From Thermococcus sp. EP1 (GTDB lineage: Archaea; Methanobacteriota_B; Thermococci; Thermococcales; Thermococcaceae), in the NCBI RefSeq assembly GCF_001317345.1, contig NZ_JXCG01000001.1, positions 186,001 to 250,000 of the forward strand: a stretch of DNA of 64,000 bases. The letters run 5' to 3'. The notes under the pieces were generated by a model, which saw nothing but the letters and a program-made list of their open reading frames with translations, searched no databases and was not told the DNA's origin. The translations under genes were made by a program, and so were the position numbers. Positions 17,006 to 27,086 of the stretch are shown piece after piece; positions within the stretch are counted from its first letter, which is position 1; the number at the start of each line of letters is the position of its first letter.

Positions 17006-18103
17006 ATGCTATTTGAGCCACGACCTAAAACACGAAGAGAGGAAATTTTTGACCGAGAAAAGGAGATAACAGAAGTAATTAAATCAATTGAAAACTATCC
17101 CATAACCTTAATCCTCGGAATTAGACGAGTTGGTAAGTCTTCTGTTTTAAAAGTAGCACTTAACGAGAGCAACACAGTTGGAGTTTATATTGATGCTAGG
17201 AAACTGTACACAAACGTGGGAGGGTGGATCACAAAAGATGAACTCAAGCGAGAGCTTGGAAATGCACTATTGAATCTAAAACCAAAGATTCTAAAGCCCC
17301 TACTCTCATATCTTAACATATCAAAAGTATCAGTAAAAGGATTTGAATTTTCATTTAAGGAGCAAAATCTGGTGGAAATCCTAGAAAAGCTCAATAAGTT
17401 TGGAGAAGAGAAAGGCAAAACTATTGTGCTTGCTTTCGATGAGGCTCAATATCTAAGATTCTATGGCACAAAAGGAGGTAAAGAATTCCTAGCTTTGGTG
17501 GCATACGCCTATGATAATCTGCCTAGAATACACTTTGTTTTTACTGGTTCAGAGATTGGCCTCTTACATGACTTTTTAGGGTTTGAAAATCACGAAGCGC
17601 TTCTTTTCGGTAGAATACACAACGAAATTACCATAACACCATTTACAAGAGAAAAGTCTCTTGAGTTTCTTAAGAGAGGATTCAACGAGGTCAACTTAAA
17701 AGTGAGAGAATGGGAACTAGAGAGAGCAGTTGAGGTCTTGGATGGAATTCCAGGGTGGTTGGTTGAATATGGATTCCACTATCTCCACACAAAAGATTCT
17801 AAGAAGGCACTGGAGCTCACTATGAGAAAGGCACAACAAACAATGTTAGAAGAAATCAAAGAGCTAGAAAAGAGGAGCAGGAGATACACATTTATTTTAA
17901 AAGCTGTAGCTTTAGGATTCAATCGCTGGGAGAAAATAAAAGGATATCTTGAGGCTCACGAAGGCAGGATAACAAATGCACGGTTTTCCTCTTTGCTTAA
18001 AAATCTTGAAAGAATGAGTTGGATAAAAAGTGAATTTAAAGATGGAAAAAAGCTATACTCAATAACCGACCCTGTGATAGAACGAGTTTTGAGAGAGCTC
18101 TAA
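17006..18103 (+). CDS. archaeal STAND-like ATPase with C-terminal winged helix
   Basis: 365 residues if read from ATG 17006 (MLFEPRPKTRREEIFDREKEI, the usual start of the family). Walker A is LILGIRRVGKSSVLKVAL, Walker B is IVLAFDEAQYLRF, followed by VFTGSEIGLLHDFL (sensor-like) and PFTREKSLEFLKRGF. The last 90 residues resemble a winged helix. An ATG at 16949 would add 19 residues encoded by the palindromes and is less likely. These ATPases form large paralogous families in Thermococcales with unknown roles, some tied to mobile DNA. Sitting alone between purM and purT suggests an insertion. Regulation is probably through the palindromes. Confidence 0.8.
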   Translation: MLFEPRPKTRREEIFDREKEITEVIKSIENYPITLILGIRRVGKSSVLKVALNESNTVGVYIDARKLYTNVGGWITKDELKRELGNALLNLKPKILKPLLSYLNISKVSVKGFEFSFKEQNLVEILEKLNKFGEEKGKTIVLAFDEAQYLRFYGTKGGKEFLALVAYAYDNLPRIHFVFTGSEIGLLHDFLGFENHEALLFGRIHNEITITPFTREKSLEFLKRGFNEVNLKVREWELERAVEVLDGIPGWLVEYGFHYLHTKDSKKALELTMRKAQQTMLEEIKELEKRSRRYTFILKAVALGFNRWEKIKGYLEAHEGRITNARFSSLLKNLERMSWIKSEFKDGKKLYSITDPVIERVLREL

Positions 18104-18129
18104 TATCCCGTTCTATTGCCTTTTAAAAA

Positions 18130-18194
18130 TTTTATCATTTTTATGTTCAAAAACTCTTAAATATTTCTATAGTTTTAACATACAAACGTCAATA
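18130..18194 (+). promoter_or_regulatory. paired purine operator of purT
   Basis: Site 1 TTTTATCAT-tttt-ATGTTCAAA (18130-18151) and site 2 TTTTAACAT-acaa-ACGTCAATA (18173-18194), 43 bp apart. The TATA box CTCTTAAATAT lies between them. Confidence 0.6.
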
Positions 18195-18210
18195 AATTTA
18201 GGTGATACCC

Positions 18211-19500
18211 ATGATAAGTATTAGAGACGAAATTGGAACTCCCTTAACTGATTCTGCTGTCAAGATAATGCTCCTTGGAAGCGGTGAGCTTGGAAAAGAG
18301 ATAACTATTGAAGCCCAAAGATTAGGAGTTGAAGTTATCGCAGTTGATCGATATCCAAATGCTCCTGCAATGCAGGTAGCCCATAAGGCCTATGTGGGTA
18401 ATATGAAGGATAAAGACTTCCTCTGGAGCATTGTAGAGAGAGAAAAACCTGATGCAATAGTACCGGAAATAGAAGCTATAAACCTTGACGCTCTATTTGA
18501 GCTTGAAAAGGAGGGCTATTTTGTTGTCCCAAATGCAAAGGCCACGTGGATTGCAATGCACCGTGAGAGAACCCGAGAAACACTCGCAAAGGAAGCAAAG
18601 GTTCCAACTTCTCGTTACGCATACGCAACAACCCTAGATGAGCTTTATGATGCATGTGAGAAGATAGGATATCCATGCCACACCAAGGCCATAATGAGCT
18701 CCAGTGGGAAGGGATCTTACTTTGTAAAAGGGCCTGGGGACATACCAAAGGCATGGGAAGTTGCAAAAAAGAAAGCTCGTGGCAGTGCTGATAAAATAAT
18801 AGTTGAAGAACATATAGACTTTGATATCGAAATAACCGAACTGGCAGTGAGACACTTTGACGAGAATGGGAAGATAGTTACTACTTTCCCAAAGCCAGTC
18901 GGCCATTACCAAATTGAAGGAGACTACCACTCAAGCTGGCAACCTGCAGAGATAAGTGAAAAGGCCGAGCGTGAGGTGTATAGAATAGCCAAGAAGATCA
19001 CTGATGTTCTCGGAGGTCTTGGAATCTTTGGTGTGGAGATGTTTGTTAAAGGAGATAAAGTATGGGCCAACGAAGTTTCTCCAAGGCCTCATGACACAGG
19101 AATGGTGACTATGGCATCTCATCCTACTGGCTTCTCTGAATTCGGACTCCACGTTAGGGCAATCTTAGGCCTCCCAATCCCAGCGGTAGAAGAAAATGGC
19201 ATTAGAAAGTTCCCAATTCTAACCCCTGCAGCCACCCATGTGATTCTTGCAAACCAAGAGGGCTTTGGTCCAAGATTCAAGAAGGTTTTTAGTGCATTAA
19301 ACGTTCCAAACACAACTATTAGGTTCTTTGGAAAGCCCGAAGCCTATAAAGGAAGGCGTCTTGGTGTTGCCCTTGCGTGGGATAGTGACGTCCAGGTCGC
19401 GAAGAAAAAGGCAGAAAGAGTTGCTCACATGGTGGAACTCAAAACAAGAAGTGGAGAATGGCAAAGCCAAGAGTTCATTAAAAAGAAACACTTACTTTAG
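18211..19500 (+). CDS. purT: formate-dependent GAR transformylase
   Basis: Formylates GAR with formate and ATP, replacing the folate enzyme PurN. 429 residues of the ATP-grasp fold: N-terminal LLGSGELGKEITIEAQRLG, ATP-grasp loop KAIMSSSGKGSYFVKGP, and the metal and phosphate part EMFVKGDKVWANEVSPRPHDTGMVT. ATG 18211 has GGTGAT upstream; a GTG nine bases earlier overlaps that site. Monocistronic with its own paired operator. Together with PurP it makes purine synthesis here need free formate. Confidence 0.97.
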   Translation: MISIRDEIGTPLTDSAVKIMLLGSGELGKEITIEAQRLGVEVIAVDRYPNAPAMQVAHKAYVGNMKDKDFLWSIVEREKPDAIVPEIEAINLDALFELEKEGYFVVPNAKATWIAMHRERTRETLAKEAKVPTSRYAYATTLDELYDACEKIGYPCHTKAIMSSSGKGSYFVKGPGDIPKAWEVAKKKARGSADKIIVEEHIDFDIEITELAVRHFDENGKIVTTFPKPVGHYQIEGDYHSSWQPAEISEKAEREVYRIAKKITDVLGGLGIFGVEMFVKGDKVWANEVSPRPHDTGMVTMASHPTGFSEFGLHVRAILGLPIPAVEENGIRKFPILTPAATHVILANQEGFGPRFKKVFSALNVPNTTIRFFGKPEAYKGRRLGVALAWDSDVQVAKKKAERVAHMVELKTRSGEWQSQEFIKKKHLL

Positions 19501-19550
19501 CCTTGAAATCACAAGAAAGAAATTTAGAGGGGCAGATTAAACCTCCATAC

Positions 19551-19982
19551 TCATCCTTTCATTTTCTCCCTGTAGTCTTCAAGCTTTTGCCTAAGTTCTT
19601 CATCTTTCAGTGCTAAAATCTCAATAGCAAGCAACGCTGCATTTTTTCCATTATCTATTCCAACTGTAGCAACCGGGACTCCTGGAGGCATTTGGGCAAT
19701 GCTCAAGAGAGAATCCAAACCACCAAGCTTTGCTGAGACTGGCACTCCTATCACAGGCTTTATTGTATGAGCCGCTATCACCCCTGGTAAAGCAGCGCTT
19801 AAACCTGCTATGGCAATAAAGACATCATAGTCTTTTTTTGCCAGTTTCTCAACTTTTTCCGGGTTTCTGTGAGCGGATGCCACCTCTACATCGTAGTCAA
19901 CTTCGAATTCATCAAGCACTTTTGTAACCTTCTCCGCAATGTGAGAATCACTTTTACTCCCCATGACCACAAGCACTTTCAT
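19551..19982 (-). CDS. purE: phosphoribosylaminoimidazole carboxylase / N5-CAIR mutase
   Basis: 143 residues, a compact Pur[15 protein letters not shown] binds the phosphoribosyl part, [10 protein letters not shown] holds the catalytic histidine, and [15 protein letters not shown] is conserved. It makes CAIR either from N5-CAIR (class I, with PurK) or directly from AIR and CO2 (class II). No purK is in this window, so I cannot choose. Divergent from purD; its TATA box (ATTTATAAG) lies beside the operator shared with purD. Confidence 0.93.
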   Translation of the reverse strand: MKVLVVMGSKSDSHIAEKVTKVLDEFEVDYDVEVASAHRNPEKVEKLAKKDYDVFIAIAGLSAALPGVIAAHTIKPVIGVPVSAKLGGLDSLLSIAQMPPGVPVATVGIDNGKNAALLAIEILALKDEELRQKLEDYREKMKG

Positions 19983-20020
19983 TATATCACCACATCCCTC
20001 TAGAGGTTTACCCTTATAAA

Positions 20021-20084
20021 TTTTATCATTTACATGTTAAAACAAAGCTTAAAAACAATATATTTTAACAAATTCATGGTGAAG
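20021..20084 (+). promoter_or_regulatory. paired purine operator between purE and purD
   Basis: Plus strand: site 1 TTTTATCAT-ttac-ATGTTAAAA (20021-20042) and site 2 TTTTAACAA-attc-ATGGTGAAG (20063-20084), 42 bp apart, with the purD TATA box GCTTAAAAAC between. Site 1 is also just upstream of the purE TATA box, so it probably serves both genes; no second site was found on the purE side. Confidence 0.6.
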
Positions 20085-20087
20085 ATC

Positions 20088-21383
20088 ATGCGCGTTTTGC
20101 TCGTAGGTGCAGGTGGAAGGGAGAGTGCAATCGCTGAGGCTCTTTCAAGAGATTCAGAGGTTTATGTAGTTGCAAAACACCTAAATCCTGGGATTAAAAG
20201 AATTGCAAAGGAATATGGCCTTACTAAAGAGACTGATGTTCAAAAAGTCCTCGACTTCGCTTTAAAATGGAGAGTAGATTTAGCATTTATTGGGCCTGAG
20301 GCCCCTCTTGAAAAGGGCATTGTCAATGTTCTTGAGGAAAATGGGATTCCAACAGTTGGCCCTTCAAAAGAAGCAGCTCAACTTGAAACAAACAAAGCCT
20401 TTGCAAGAGCATTAATGGAAAAGTACAAAATTCCAGGAAGAAAGCTATTCAAAGTTTTCAATAACGTTGCTGAGATGAAAGCATGGATAGATGAATTTGG
20501 AAAGCCTGTTGTTGTTAAACCTCTTGGACTTACCGGAGGCAAAGGAGTTAAAGTCGTCGGCTACCAGCTCAAAGACAATGAAGAGGCAAAGGAATATGCA
20601 AAGGCCTTGATAGAGAAGGATGGGAAAGTCCTCGTTGAGGAAAGAACTGATGGCGTGGAGTTCACGTTCCAAGTTTTCACAGATGGAAAGAAAGTTATTC
20701 CAATGCCTTTGGCTCAAGATTATCCACATGCATATGAGGGTGATGTGGGCCCAATAACAGGAGGTATGGGTTCTTATTCCTGCGAGGATCATTTACTACC
20801 ATTTGTACCAAGAGAAGATTATCACAAAGCTCTTGAGACTCTGAAAAAAACAGTTGAAGCTATGTATAAAGAGGGAACTCCTTACAAAGGTATTCTATAT
20901 GGCCAGTTTATGCTTGCAAACGATGAACCAAAGATTATAGAGTTTAATGCCCGTTTTGGGGATCCAGAGGCCATGAACGTTCTACCAATTTTGAGAACTT
21001 CTCTTGTAGAGATTGGAGAAGGCATCATTGATGGCAATCTAAAGAAAGCGGAGTTTGAGAAAAAAGCCACTGTTGTGAAGTATATAGCACCCAAAGGTTA
21101 TCCCACTGATCCAATCAAGGGAGTTAAAGTTCAAATCAGCGAGGATAAAATCAGGGAAGAAGGGGCTAAGGTCTACTATGCCTCGGTAGATGAAAACTTC
21201 ACAATGCTTGGCTCAAGAGCCCTAGCAATCGTTGGAATTGCCAATTCTCTCGAAGAAGCGGAAAAAATAGCCTCTGCAGGGATAAAGCATGTAAAGGGTG
21301 AAATTTTCTACCGCGCCGATGTAGGAACTAAAGAGAGCATCGCAAAAAGGATTGAACTCATGAAAACAATTAGAGGTGAGTGA
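20088..21383 (+). CDS. purD: GAR synthetase (phosphoribosylamine-glycine ligase)
   Basis: ATP-grasp ligase joining glycine to phosphoribosylamine. 431 residues. LLVGAGGRESAIAEAL starts the N-domain; the ATP-grasp core has KPLGLTGGKGVKVVG, EFTFQVFTDGKKVIPMPLAQDY, GPITGGMGSYS and IIEFNARFGDPEAMNVLP. ATG 20088 has a GGTGAAG site; an ATG at 20034 is part of the operator. First gene of the operon purD-purP2-purS-purQ-purL, whose genes are separated by one to ten bases or overlap. Confidence 0.96.
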   Translation: MRVLLVGAGGRESAIAEALSRDSEVYVVAKHLNPGIKRIAKEYGLTKETDVQKVLDFALKWRVDLAFIGPEAPLEKGIVNVLEENGIPTVGPSKEAAQLETNKAFARALMEKYKIPGRKLFKVFNNVAEMKAWIDEFGKPVVVKPLGLTGGKGVKVVGYQLKDNEEAKEYAKALIEKDGKVLVEERTDGVEFTFQVFTDGKKVIPMPLAQDYPHAYEGDVGPITGGMGSYSCEDHLLPFVPREDYHKALETLKKTVEAMYKEGTPYKGILYGQFMLANDEPKIIEFNARFGDPEAMNVLPILRTSLVEIGEGIIDGNLKKAEFEKKATVVKYIAPKGYPTDPIKGVKVQISEDKIREEGAKVYYASVDENFTMLGSRALAIVGIANSLEEAEKIASAGIKHVKGEIFYRADVGTKESIAKRIELMKTIRGE

Positions 21384-21384
21384 G

Positions 21385-22527
21385 ATGATTGAAAGAGAGC
21401 AGATTCTAGAGGTTTTAAAAAATTACGATAAAGAGAACATAATTATCGGGGCGATTGGGAGCCACTCTGCCCTCGACATAGCAGATGGAGCCAAGGCTGA
21501 GGGATTCAAAACTCTTATTGTTTCCCAAAGGGGAAGACACAGAACCTATACAGAATATTTCAAAGAAAAAACAACAAAGGACGGGCTAACAAAGGGCTTT
21601 ATTGATGAAGTAATTGTATTGGAAAAGTTCGGTAAAATCATTGATATTCAAGAAGAGCTGAGGAAGAAAAACGTTATCTTTATCCCTAACCGTTCCTTTG
21701 TAGTCTATACGGGCATTGAGAAGGTAGAAAACGAATTCCTGGTGCCTCTGTTTGGAAGCAGAAACCTACTAAGGAGCGAAGAGAGAAGTGAAGAAAAGAG
21801 CTACTACTGGCTCTTAGAGAAAGCTGGCTTACCTTACCCTGAACCAGTTAAACCAGAGGAAATTGACAATGTGGGTCTCGTTATAGTCAAACTTCCCCAC
21901 GCAAAAAAGAGGCTTGAGCGTGGTTTCTTCACCGCTGCAAGCTATAAAGAGTTTAGAGAAAAAGCTGAGAAGCTTATAAAGCTCGGTGTAATCACTGAGG
22001 AAGATTTGGGCAAAGCAAGGATTGAACGCTATATTATCGGCCCCGTATTCAACTTCGACTTCTTCTACTCACCAATAGATGAAGAAATTGAGCTCCTTGG
22101 GATAGACTGGCGCTTTGAGACAAGTCTGGATGGTCATGTTAGATTGCCAGCTCCACAGCAGTTGACTTTACCTGAACATCAGTTTGAACCTGAGTACACT
22201 GTTTGCGGTCATGCAAGTTCCACTCTTAGAGAGTCCCTCTTAGAGAAGGTCTTTGATATGGCCGAACGCTATGTTGAGGCTGCAAAGAAGTACTACTCAC
22301 CCGGCGTTATTGGCCCATTCACACTCCAAACGGCCGTTGACAAAGACTTAAACTTCTACATCTATGATGTTGCTCCAAGAACAGGTGGTGGAACAAACAT
22401 TCACATGGCAATGGGCCACCCCTATGGAAACGCTCTCTGGAGGAAAGAGATGAGTACCGGAAGGAGGATTGCGCTTGAGATAAAGCGTGCTATTGAGCTG
22501 GATGAACTTGAGAAGGTTGTTACATAA
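21385..22527 (+). CDS. PurP paralog (FAICAR synthetase-like ATP-grasp protein)
   Basis: 380 residues, clearly homologous to PurP over its length ([94 protein letters not shown]). The glycine-rich ATP loop, [11 protein letters not shown] in the second PurP of this window, here reads HAKKRLERGFFTA, and the region after FGSRNLLRSEE is longer. It lies inside the purD-purS-purQ-purL operon, one base after the purD stop. It may have altered nucleotide handling, a structural role or a related substrate. Two PurP paralogs are known from other Thermococcales; which one makes FAICAR in this organism I cannot tell. Confidence 0.85.
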   Translation: MIEREQILEVLKNYDKENIIIGAIGSHSALDIADGAKAEGFKTLIVSQRGRHRTYTEYFKEKTTKDGLTKGFIDEVIVLEKFGKIIDIQEELRKKNVIFIPNRSFVVYTGIEKVENEFLVPLFGSRNLLRSEERSEEKSYYWLLEKAGLPYPEPVKPEEIDNVGLVIVKLPHAKKRLERGFFTAASYKEFREKAEKLIKLGVITEEDLGKARIERYIIGPVFNFDFFYSPIDEEIELLGIDWRFETSLDGHVRLPAPQQLTLPEHQFEPEYTVCGHASSTLRESLLEKVFDMAERYVEAAKKYYSPGVIGPFTLQTAVDKDLNFYIYDVAPRTGGGTNIHMAMGHPYGNALWRKEMSTGRRIALEIKRAIELDELEKVVT

Positions 22528-22537
22528 GGTGATGATC

Positions 22538-22783
22538 ATGAAATGGAAAGCTAAAGTTGTAGTTCGCTTAAAAGAAGGATTAAACGACCCAGAAGGAAGA
22601 GTAATTGGAAAGGCTCTCCAGAATTTGGGCTATAAAATTGATGAGTTGAAGGTTCCAAAGTACTTTGAACTCACTTTTGAAAGCGAAAATCCTGAAAAAG
22701 ACGTAGAAGAGATGTGCCATCGTTTGCTCGCGAACCCTGTTATACACACGTACGAGTACCAGATAGAACCTTTAGGTGAGTGA
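22538..22783 (+). CDS. purS: FGAM synthetase subunit PurS
   Basis: 81 residues, the usual length. The beta-alpha-beta fold is seen in [20 protein letters not shown] and [19 protein letters not shown]. PurS bridges PurQ and PurL in the three-subunit FGAM synthetase of archaea and Gram-positive bacteria and helps pass ammonia. ATG 22538 has GGTGATGATC directly upstream; longer versions overlap the preceding gene. The stop region supplies the binding site (GGTGAGTGAG) for purQ. Confidence 0.93.
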   Translation: MKWKAKVVVRLKEGLNDPEGRVIGKALQNLGYKIDELKVPKYFELTFESENPEKDVEEMCHRLLANPVIHTYEYQIEPLGE

Positions 22784-22784
22784 G

Positions 22785-23456
22785 ATGCCAAAATTCGCGG
22801 TTATAGTATTCCCAGGGACTAATTGTGACTTTGAGACAGTTGAGGCACTTAGAAAAGCAGGAGGAAAAGTGGAGAGAGTCTGGTATAAATCCTCACTCAA
22901 AGACTTCGACGGCGTTGTTTTGCCTGGAGGCTTTAGCTATGCTGATTATTTGAGAGCTGGGGCGATAAGTGCTAGAGCAGAAATAATGGAGGAAGTTAAA
23001 GCTCTCGCTAACGATGGAAAGCCAATATTGGGAATTTGCAACGGCTTTCAAGTTTTAACCGAGAGCGGCCTTTTGCCTGGGGCATTGAGACCAAACAAGG
23101 TTCCAAGGTTTCTATGCAAGTGGGTTTACCTTAAAGTTAATGATACTCAAACCGCATTTACCCAATTCTATGAAGAAGGAGAAGTCATTAGAATGCCAAT
23201 AGCCCATGCAGAGGGTAATTATTACGCCAATGATTTGAATAAGGTAAAGATAGCCTTCCAGTACAGCGATGAAAAAGGCAACATAAGGGATGATACGAAT
23301 CCAAACGGTTCACTCTTGAACATAGCGGGAATAAGCAATGAAAAGGGCAACGTTTTGGGAATGATGCCCCACCCGGAGAGGGCGAGCGACCGCTTTTTGG
23401 GTAGCGAGGATGGTTTGCGAGTATTCAAATCAATGGTAGAGTATGCTAAGAGGTGA
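22785..23456 (+). CDS. purQ: FGAM synthetase glutaminase subunit PurQ
   Basis: 223-residue class I glutamine amidotransferase supplying ammonia to PurL. Nucleophile elbow [11 protein letters not shown] near residue 85, oxyanion region [15 protein letters not shown], and the catalytic His-Glu pair in [11 protein letters not shown]-terminus [19 protein letters not shown] is typical. One base after the purS stop, and its TGA overlaps the region before the purL start. Confidence 0.95.
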   Translation: MPKFAVIVFPGTNCDFETVEALRKAGGKVERVWYKSSLKDFDGVVLPGGFSYADYLRAGAISARAEIMEEVKALANDGKPILGICNGFQVLTESGLLPGALRPNKVPRFLCKWVYLKVNDTQTAFTQFYEEGEVIRMPIAHAEGNYYANDLNKVKIAFQYSDEKGNIRDDTNPNGSLLNIAGISNEKGNVLGMMPHPERASDRFLGSEDGLRVFKSMVEYAKR

Positions 23457-23461
23457 TTCTC

Positions 23462-25603
23462 ATGTTTCCTCACGAAGAAGAGCTAATAAAAGAGAGGCTC
23501 GACAGAGAGCCGAATGAAGTTGAAAAAGCCATGCTTGAGGTAATGTGGAGCGAGCATGCATCATACAAGTCAAGCAGAAAATGGCTCAAGCTTTTACCAA
23601 CCAAAAATGAGCACGTAATTCTAGGCCCCGGAGAAGATGCAGGTGTTGTAAAGTTTGACGAAAACACTGCTATAGTCGTTGGAATAGAGAGCCACAACCA
23701 TCCCTCGGCTGTTGAGCCTTATGGCGGAGCGGCCACAGGAGTTGGAGGAATTGTGAGGGATATACTCTGTATGGGTGCTCGTCCCATAGCTTTGCTCGAC
23801 CCTATACGCTTCGGGCCGATTGAGAGGGAGCGCAACCGCTATTTGTTCGAGTATGTTGTTAAGGGAATAGCAGATTATGGAAATAGAATTGGTGTCCCAA
23901 CAGTTGGTGGGGAAACGGAATTTGATGAAAGCTTAGATAACTACACACTTGTGAACGTGGCATGCATTGGTTTAATGAGGCCTGAAGAACTTGTGCACAG
24001 TTATGTTGAGGAGAGCGGACTTCTCCTAGTTTTGGTGGGAAACAAAACGGGAAGAGATGGAATTCATGGAGTTACATTTGCGAGCGAAGAGCTAAGCGAG
24101 AATGCGGAAGAGGAAGACCGCTCAGCTGTTCAAATTCCAGATCCATTCACAGAGAAACTTTTGATTGAGGCAACTCTTGAGGCCCTTGCAACTGGGAAAG
24201 TCAAGGCCCTTAAAGACCTCGGTGGTGGGGGTTTAACATGTGCTTCATCAGAGATGGCCGGAAAGAAAGGTTTTGGAGCCATAATCTATGCAGACAGAGT
24301 CCCCCAAAGAGAGCCAAACATGAATCCAATGGAAATTATGATCTCAGAAAGCCAGGAAAGAATGCTCTTTGCCGTTAGAAAGGAAGATGTCACTGATATA
24401 GGTAAGATCTTTGAAAAATACGAACTCGAATGGACTATTGTAGGAGAAACCATAGAAGAGCCTCGATACATTGTTTATTGGAATGACGAAAAAATAGCAG
24501 ACCTCCCTATAGATCTATTAGCAGACGTTCCCATAATAGAGTGGGAAGCTAAACCATATGATATCGAAAAAGATGTACAAACACCAGAAATCAGCGTTGA
24601 GGAGGCCCTCCTTGAAGTTCTCTCAAGCCCCAATATAATTAGTAAAGCATGGATATGGCAACAATATGACCATGAAGTTCAGGGAAGGACTGTCTTAAAG
24701 CCTGGCCTTGATGCAACAGTTCTCAAGATAAACGACGAATATGGTTTAGCCTTTGTGAGCGATGGAAATCCCTCCTATTCTCACTTAAACCCATATCACG
24801 GAGCAATGAGCGCTGTTGCTGAGGTGGTAAGAAACCTCGCTAGCGTTGGAGCAAGACCCCTAGCACTCGTAGACAACCTTAACTTTGCCTCACCTGAAAG
24901 GCCCGAAGTTTACTGGAGCTTCATAGAAACCATTAAAGGATTGGCTGATGCAGCAAAAGCTTTTGACCTAGCCTATGTCAGTGGGAACGTTAGTTTCTAC
25001 AATGAGGTAGGAAACAAACCCATAAAACCAACACCAGTCGTTGCTGGTCTCGGAAAAGTGAAGCTTGAAAACATTACAACAATGGGCTTCAAAGACGAAG
25101 GTGATTTAATAGCGGTAGTGGGAACCACCAAAAAAGAGCTTGGAGGAAGCGAGTTTTACAGAATTTTTGGTATCAAAGAGGGAATCGCTCCGAGAGTTGA
25201 CCTTGAAAGGGAGAAACAAAACGTTGAAGGTATTTTGAAAGCAATCGAGCTCAAGCTTGTCAAAGCTGTTCATGATGTAAGCAAAGGAGGACTAGCCATT
25301 GCACTTATAGAAATGGCAATTGCAGGAAATAAGGGATTTGAGATAGACATAACAAAAATCCCGACAGAAGAGGAGCTTTCACCAGTAGAAGTGCTCTTTT
25401 CAGAGACTCAAGGACGATTTATAGTGAGCTTCGAAGAAAAGAATCTCGAGAAAGTTAAAGACCTCTTCAATGAGTTTGCTATTATCGGGAAAGTAACAGG
25501 AAAAACACTACTATTCAAACATGAAAACAAAGAAACTGCAAGTTTAAACTTGGAGAGTGCTAAAGCACTTCATAACTCACTTCCTGCGCTTTTGGGGGAG
25601 TGA
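23462..25603 (+). CDS. purL: FGAM synthetase large subunit PurL
   Basis: 713 residues, the small PurL type without a fused glutaminase. Contains [14 protein letters not shown], the ATP-related GPGEDAGVV and [20 protein letters not shown] motifs, [17 protein letters not shown], and in the second half [17 protein letters not shown] and [16 protein letters not shown]. It converts FGAR to FGAM with ATP and ammonia from PurQ. ATG 23462 follows GGTGATTCTC; the purQ stop lies in that site. Last gene of the purD operon. Confidence 0.97.
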   Translation: MFPHEEELIKERLDREPNEVEKAMLEVMWSEHASYKSSRKWLKLLPTKNEHVILGPGEDAGVVKFDENTAIVVGIESHNHPSAVEPYGGAATGVGGIVRDILCMGARPIALLDPIRFGPIERERNRYLFEYVVKGIADYGNRIGVPTVGGETEFDESLDNYTLVNVACIGLMRPEELVHSYVEESGLLLVLVGNKTGRDGIHGVTFASEELSENAEEEDRSAVQIPDPFTEKLLIEATLEALATGKVKALKDLGGGGLTCASSEMAGKKGFGAIIYADRVPQREPNMNPMEIMISESQERMLFAVRKEDVTDIGKIFEKYELEWTIVGETIEEPRYIVYWNDEKIADLPIDLLADVPIIEWEAKPYDIEKDVQTPEISVEEALLEVLSSPNIISKAWIWQQYDHEVQGRTVLKPGLDATVLKINDEYGLAFVSDGNPSYSHLNPYHGAMSAVAEVVRNLASVGARPLALVDNLNFASPERPEVYWSFIETIKGLADAAKAFDLAYVSGNVSFYNEVGNKPIKPTPVVAGLGKVKLENITTMGFKDEGDLIAVVGTTKKELGGSEFYRIFGIKEGIAPRVDLEREKQNVEGILKAIELKLVKAVHDVSKGGLAIALIEMAIAGNKGFEIDITKIPTEEELSPVEVLFSETQGRFIVSFEEKNLEKVKDLFNEFAIIGKVTGKTLLFKHENKETASLNLESAKALHNSLPALLGE

Positions 25604-25606
25604 AAC

Positions 25607-25641
25607 TTTCTTAATTTTGCAATATTATTTTTGTATTTTTA
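25607..25641 (+). terminator. T-rich probable terminator after purL
   Basis: The plus strand has several T-tracts within 35 bases after the purL stop, including TTTTTGTATTTTT, followed by a new TATA box for nadB. Confidence 0.4.
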
Positions 25642-25674
25642 GACTCTTTCTACCAGAAAACTTTAAAACAAAGT

Positions 25675-25692
25675 CCCGAACATTTGTTCGGG
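25675..25692. promoter_or_regulatory. palindromic candidate operator of the nad operon
   Basis: Eight-base arms CCCGAACA and TGTTCGGG, exact reverse complements around TT. A TATA box (CTTTAAAAC) ends about ten bases before it, so the palindrome covers the expected transcription start. It also contributes the GGGG of the nadB ribosome binding site. It differs from all other palindromes seen in the window. Confidence 0.6.
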
Positions 25693-25699
25693 GAGAATT

Positions 25700-27085
25700 G
25701 TGAGAATAGGAATAGTAGGAAACGGGATAGCAGGGTTAACAGCTGCAATAGCTCTTGCAAAAAAGGGAACTGAGGTTTATATTGTTGGAGACACTATAAA
25801 AAAGACGAATTCTTATTTGGCCCAAGCAGGTATAGCATTTCCAATCTTAAGTGGGGACTCTATAAAGAATCATGTTCTCGATACAATAAAAGCAGGTAGG
25901 CATCTAAACACTGAAGAAGTCGTTTGGAGTGTTATTTCGAGATCAAGCGAAGCCTATGATTTTTTACTCTCACTTGGAGTGGAATTTGAAGAAAATGAAG
26001 TTGAAGGAGGGCATAGTTTTCCCAGGGTTTTCACGATCAAAAATGAAACCGGGAAGCATGTAACAAAGATCCTTTACACATGGGCGAGAGAGTTGAATGT
26101 CCACTTCATCAAAGGACTTGCAGAATCATTAGCTATTGAAAACAGCAAATGTTATGGTGTATTTCTTGATGGTGAACTCTTAAGATTCGATGCCACAGTT
26201 TTAGCAATTGGAGGCTATACTGCTTTATTCAAATACACAGCTGGATCCCCACTCAATCTCGGTATACTGATTGGAGATGCTGTTATGAAGGGGGCTTTAG
26301 CAAGAGATTTAGAATTTGTTCAATTTCATCCCACTGGATTCATTGGGAAGAGTGGAGTAAAGCTCATAAGCGAAGCAGTGAGGGGAGCTGGAGCCAAGCT
26401 GGTCAATTCAAATGGGGAGAGGTTTGTCAATGAACTTGAGCCAAGAGACATCGTTGCAAGGGCTATTTATATGCAAATACAGGAGGGAAAGGAGGTTTAT
26501 TTGGATGCCACTCACGTAGAAGACTTCAAGTTAAGGTTTCCCCAAATATATGCATTTCTCAAACAGGAAGGTATAAATCCTGAGAAAACTATGATACCAG
26601 TCTCTCCAATAGCTCATTATTCAATTGGCGGTTTAAATGTTGACATTTATTATAGAACCAACATAAAGAGCTTGTATGCCATTGGGGAAGCTGCTAATAA
26701 TGGATTTCATGGGGCAAATAGATTGGCAAGTAATTCACTCCTAGAATGTATCGTAAGCGGCCTTGAAGTTTCAAGGACTATTTTTAGAGAGAGACCAAAA
26801 CTTAGAGAAAATACAGAGCCAGCGAATACTAGCCAAGAAGCCGGGGATGTAGAGCAGATTAGGGAAGTACTTTGGGAACATGCAGGGATTGTGAGAAGTG
26901 GAGAAAAGCTCAAGGAAGGTATTAAAAAGCTTAAAAACATTGAAGCAGATGAGAGAATTAAATGCCTCGCAGAAGGGATTCTAAAGAGTGCCTTATGGAG
27001 AGAGGAAAGTAGAGGTGTGCACTATAGAGCAGACTTTCCATTCACAAGAGAGGAGTTTAAGAAACCCAGCTTTTGGAGGTGCTAA
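25700..27085 (+). CDS. nadB: L-aspartate oxidase
   Basis: Flavoprotein oxidising aspartate to iminoaspartate, first step of NAD synthesis. 461 residues, somewhat shorter than the bacterial enzyme. FAD-binding [20 protein letters not shown] at the N-terminus, [42 protein letters not shown] and the late [17 protein letters not shown] all fit the fumarate reductase/NadB family. GTG start at 25700 with GGGGAG five bases upstream. First gene of nadB-nadA-nadC. Confidence 0.94.
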   Translation: MRIGIVGNGIAGLTAAIALAKKGTEVYIVGDTIKKTNSYLAQAGIAFPILSGDSIKNHVLDTIKAGRHLNTEEVVWSVISRSSEAYDFLLSLGVEFEENEVEGGHSFPRVFTIKNETGKHVTKILYTWARELNVHFIKGLAESLAIENSKCYGVFLDGELLRFDATVLAIGGYTALFKYTAGSPLNLGILIGDAVMKGALARDLEFVQFHPTGFIGKSGVKLISEAVRGAGAKLVNSNGERFVNELEPRDIVARAIYMQIQEGKEVYLDATHVEDFKLRFPQIYAFLKQEGINPEKTMIPVSPIAHYSIGGLNVDIYYRTNIKSLYAIGEAANNGFHGANRLASNSLLECIVSGLEVSRTIFRERPKLRENTEPANTSQEAGDVEQIREVLWEHAGIVRSGEKLKEGIKKLKNIEADERIKCLAEGILKSALWREESRGVHYRADFPFTREEFKKPSFWRC

Positions 27086-27086
27086 T

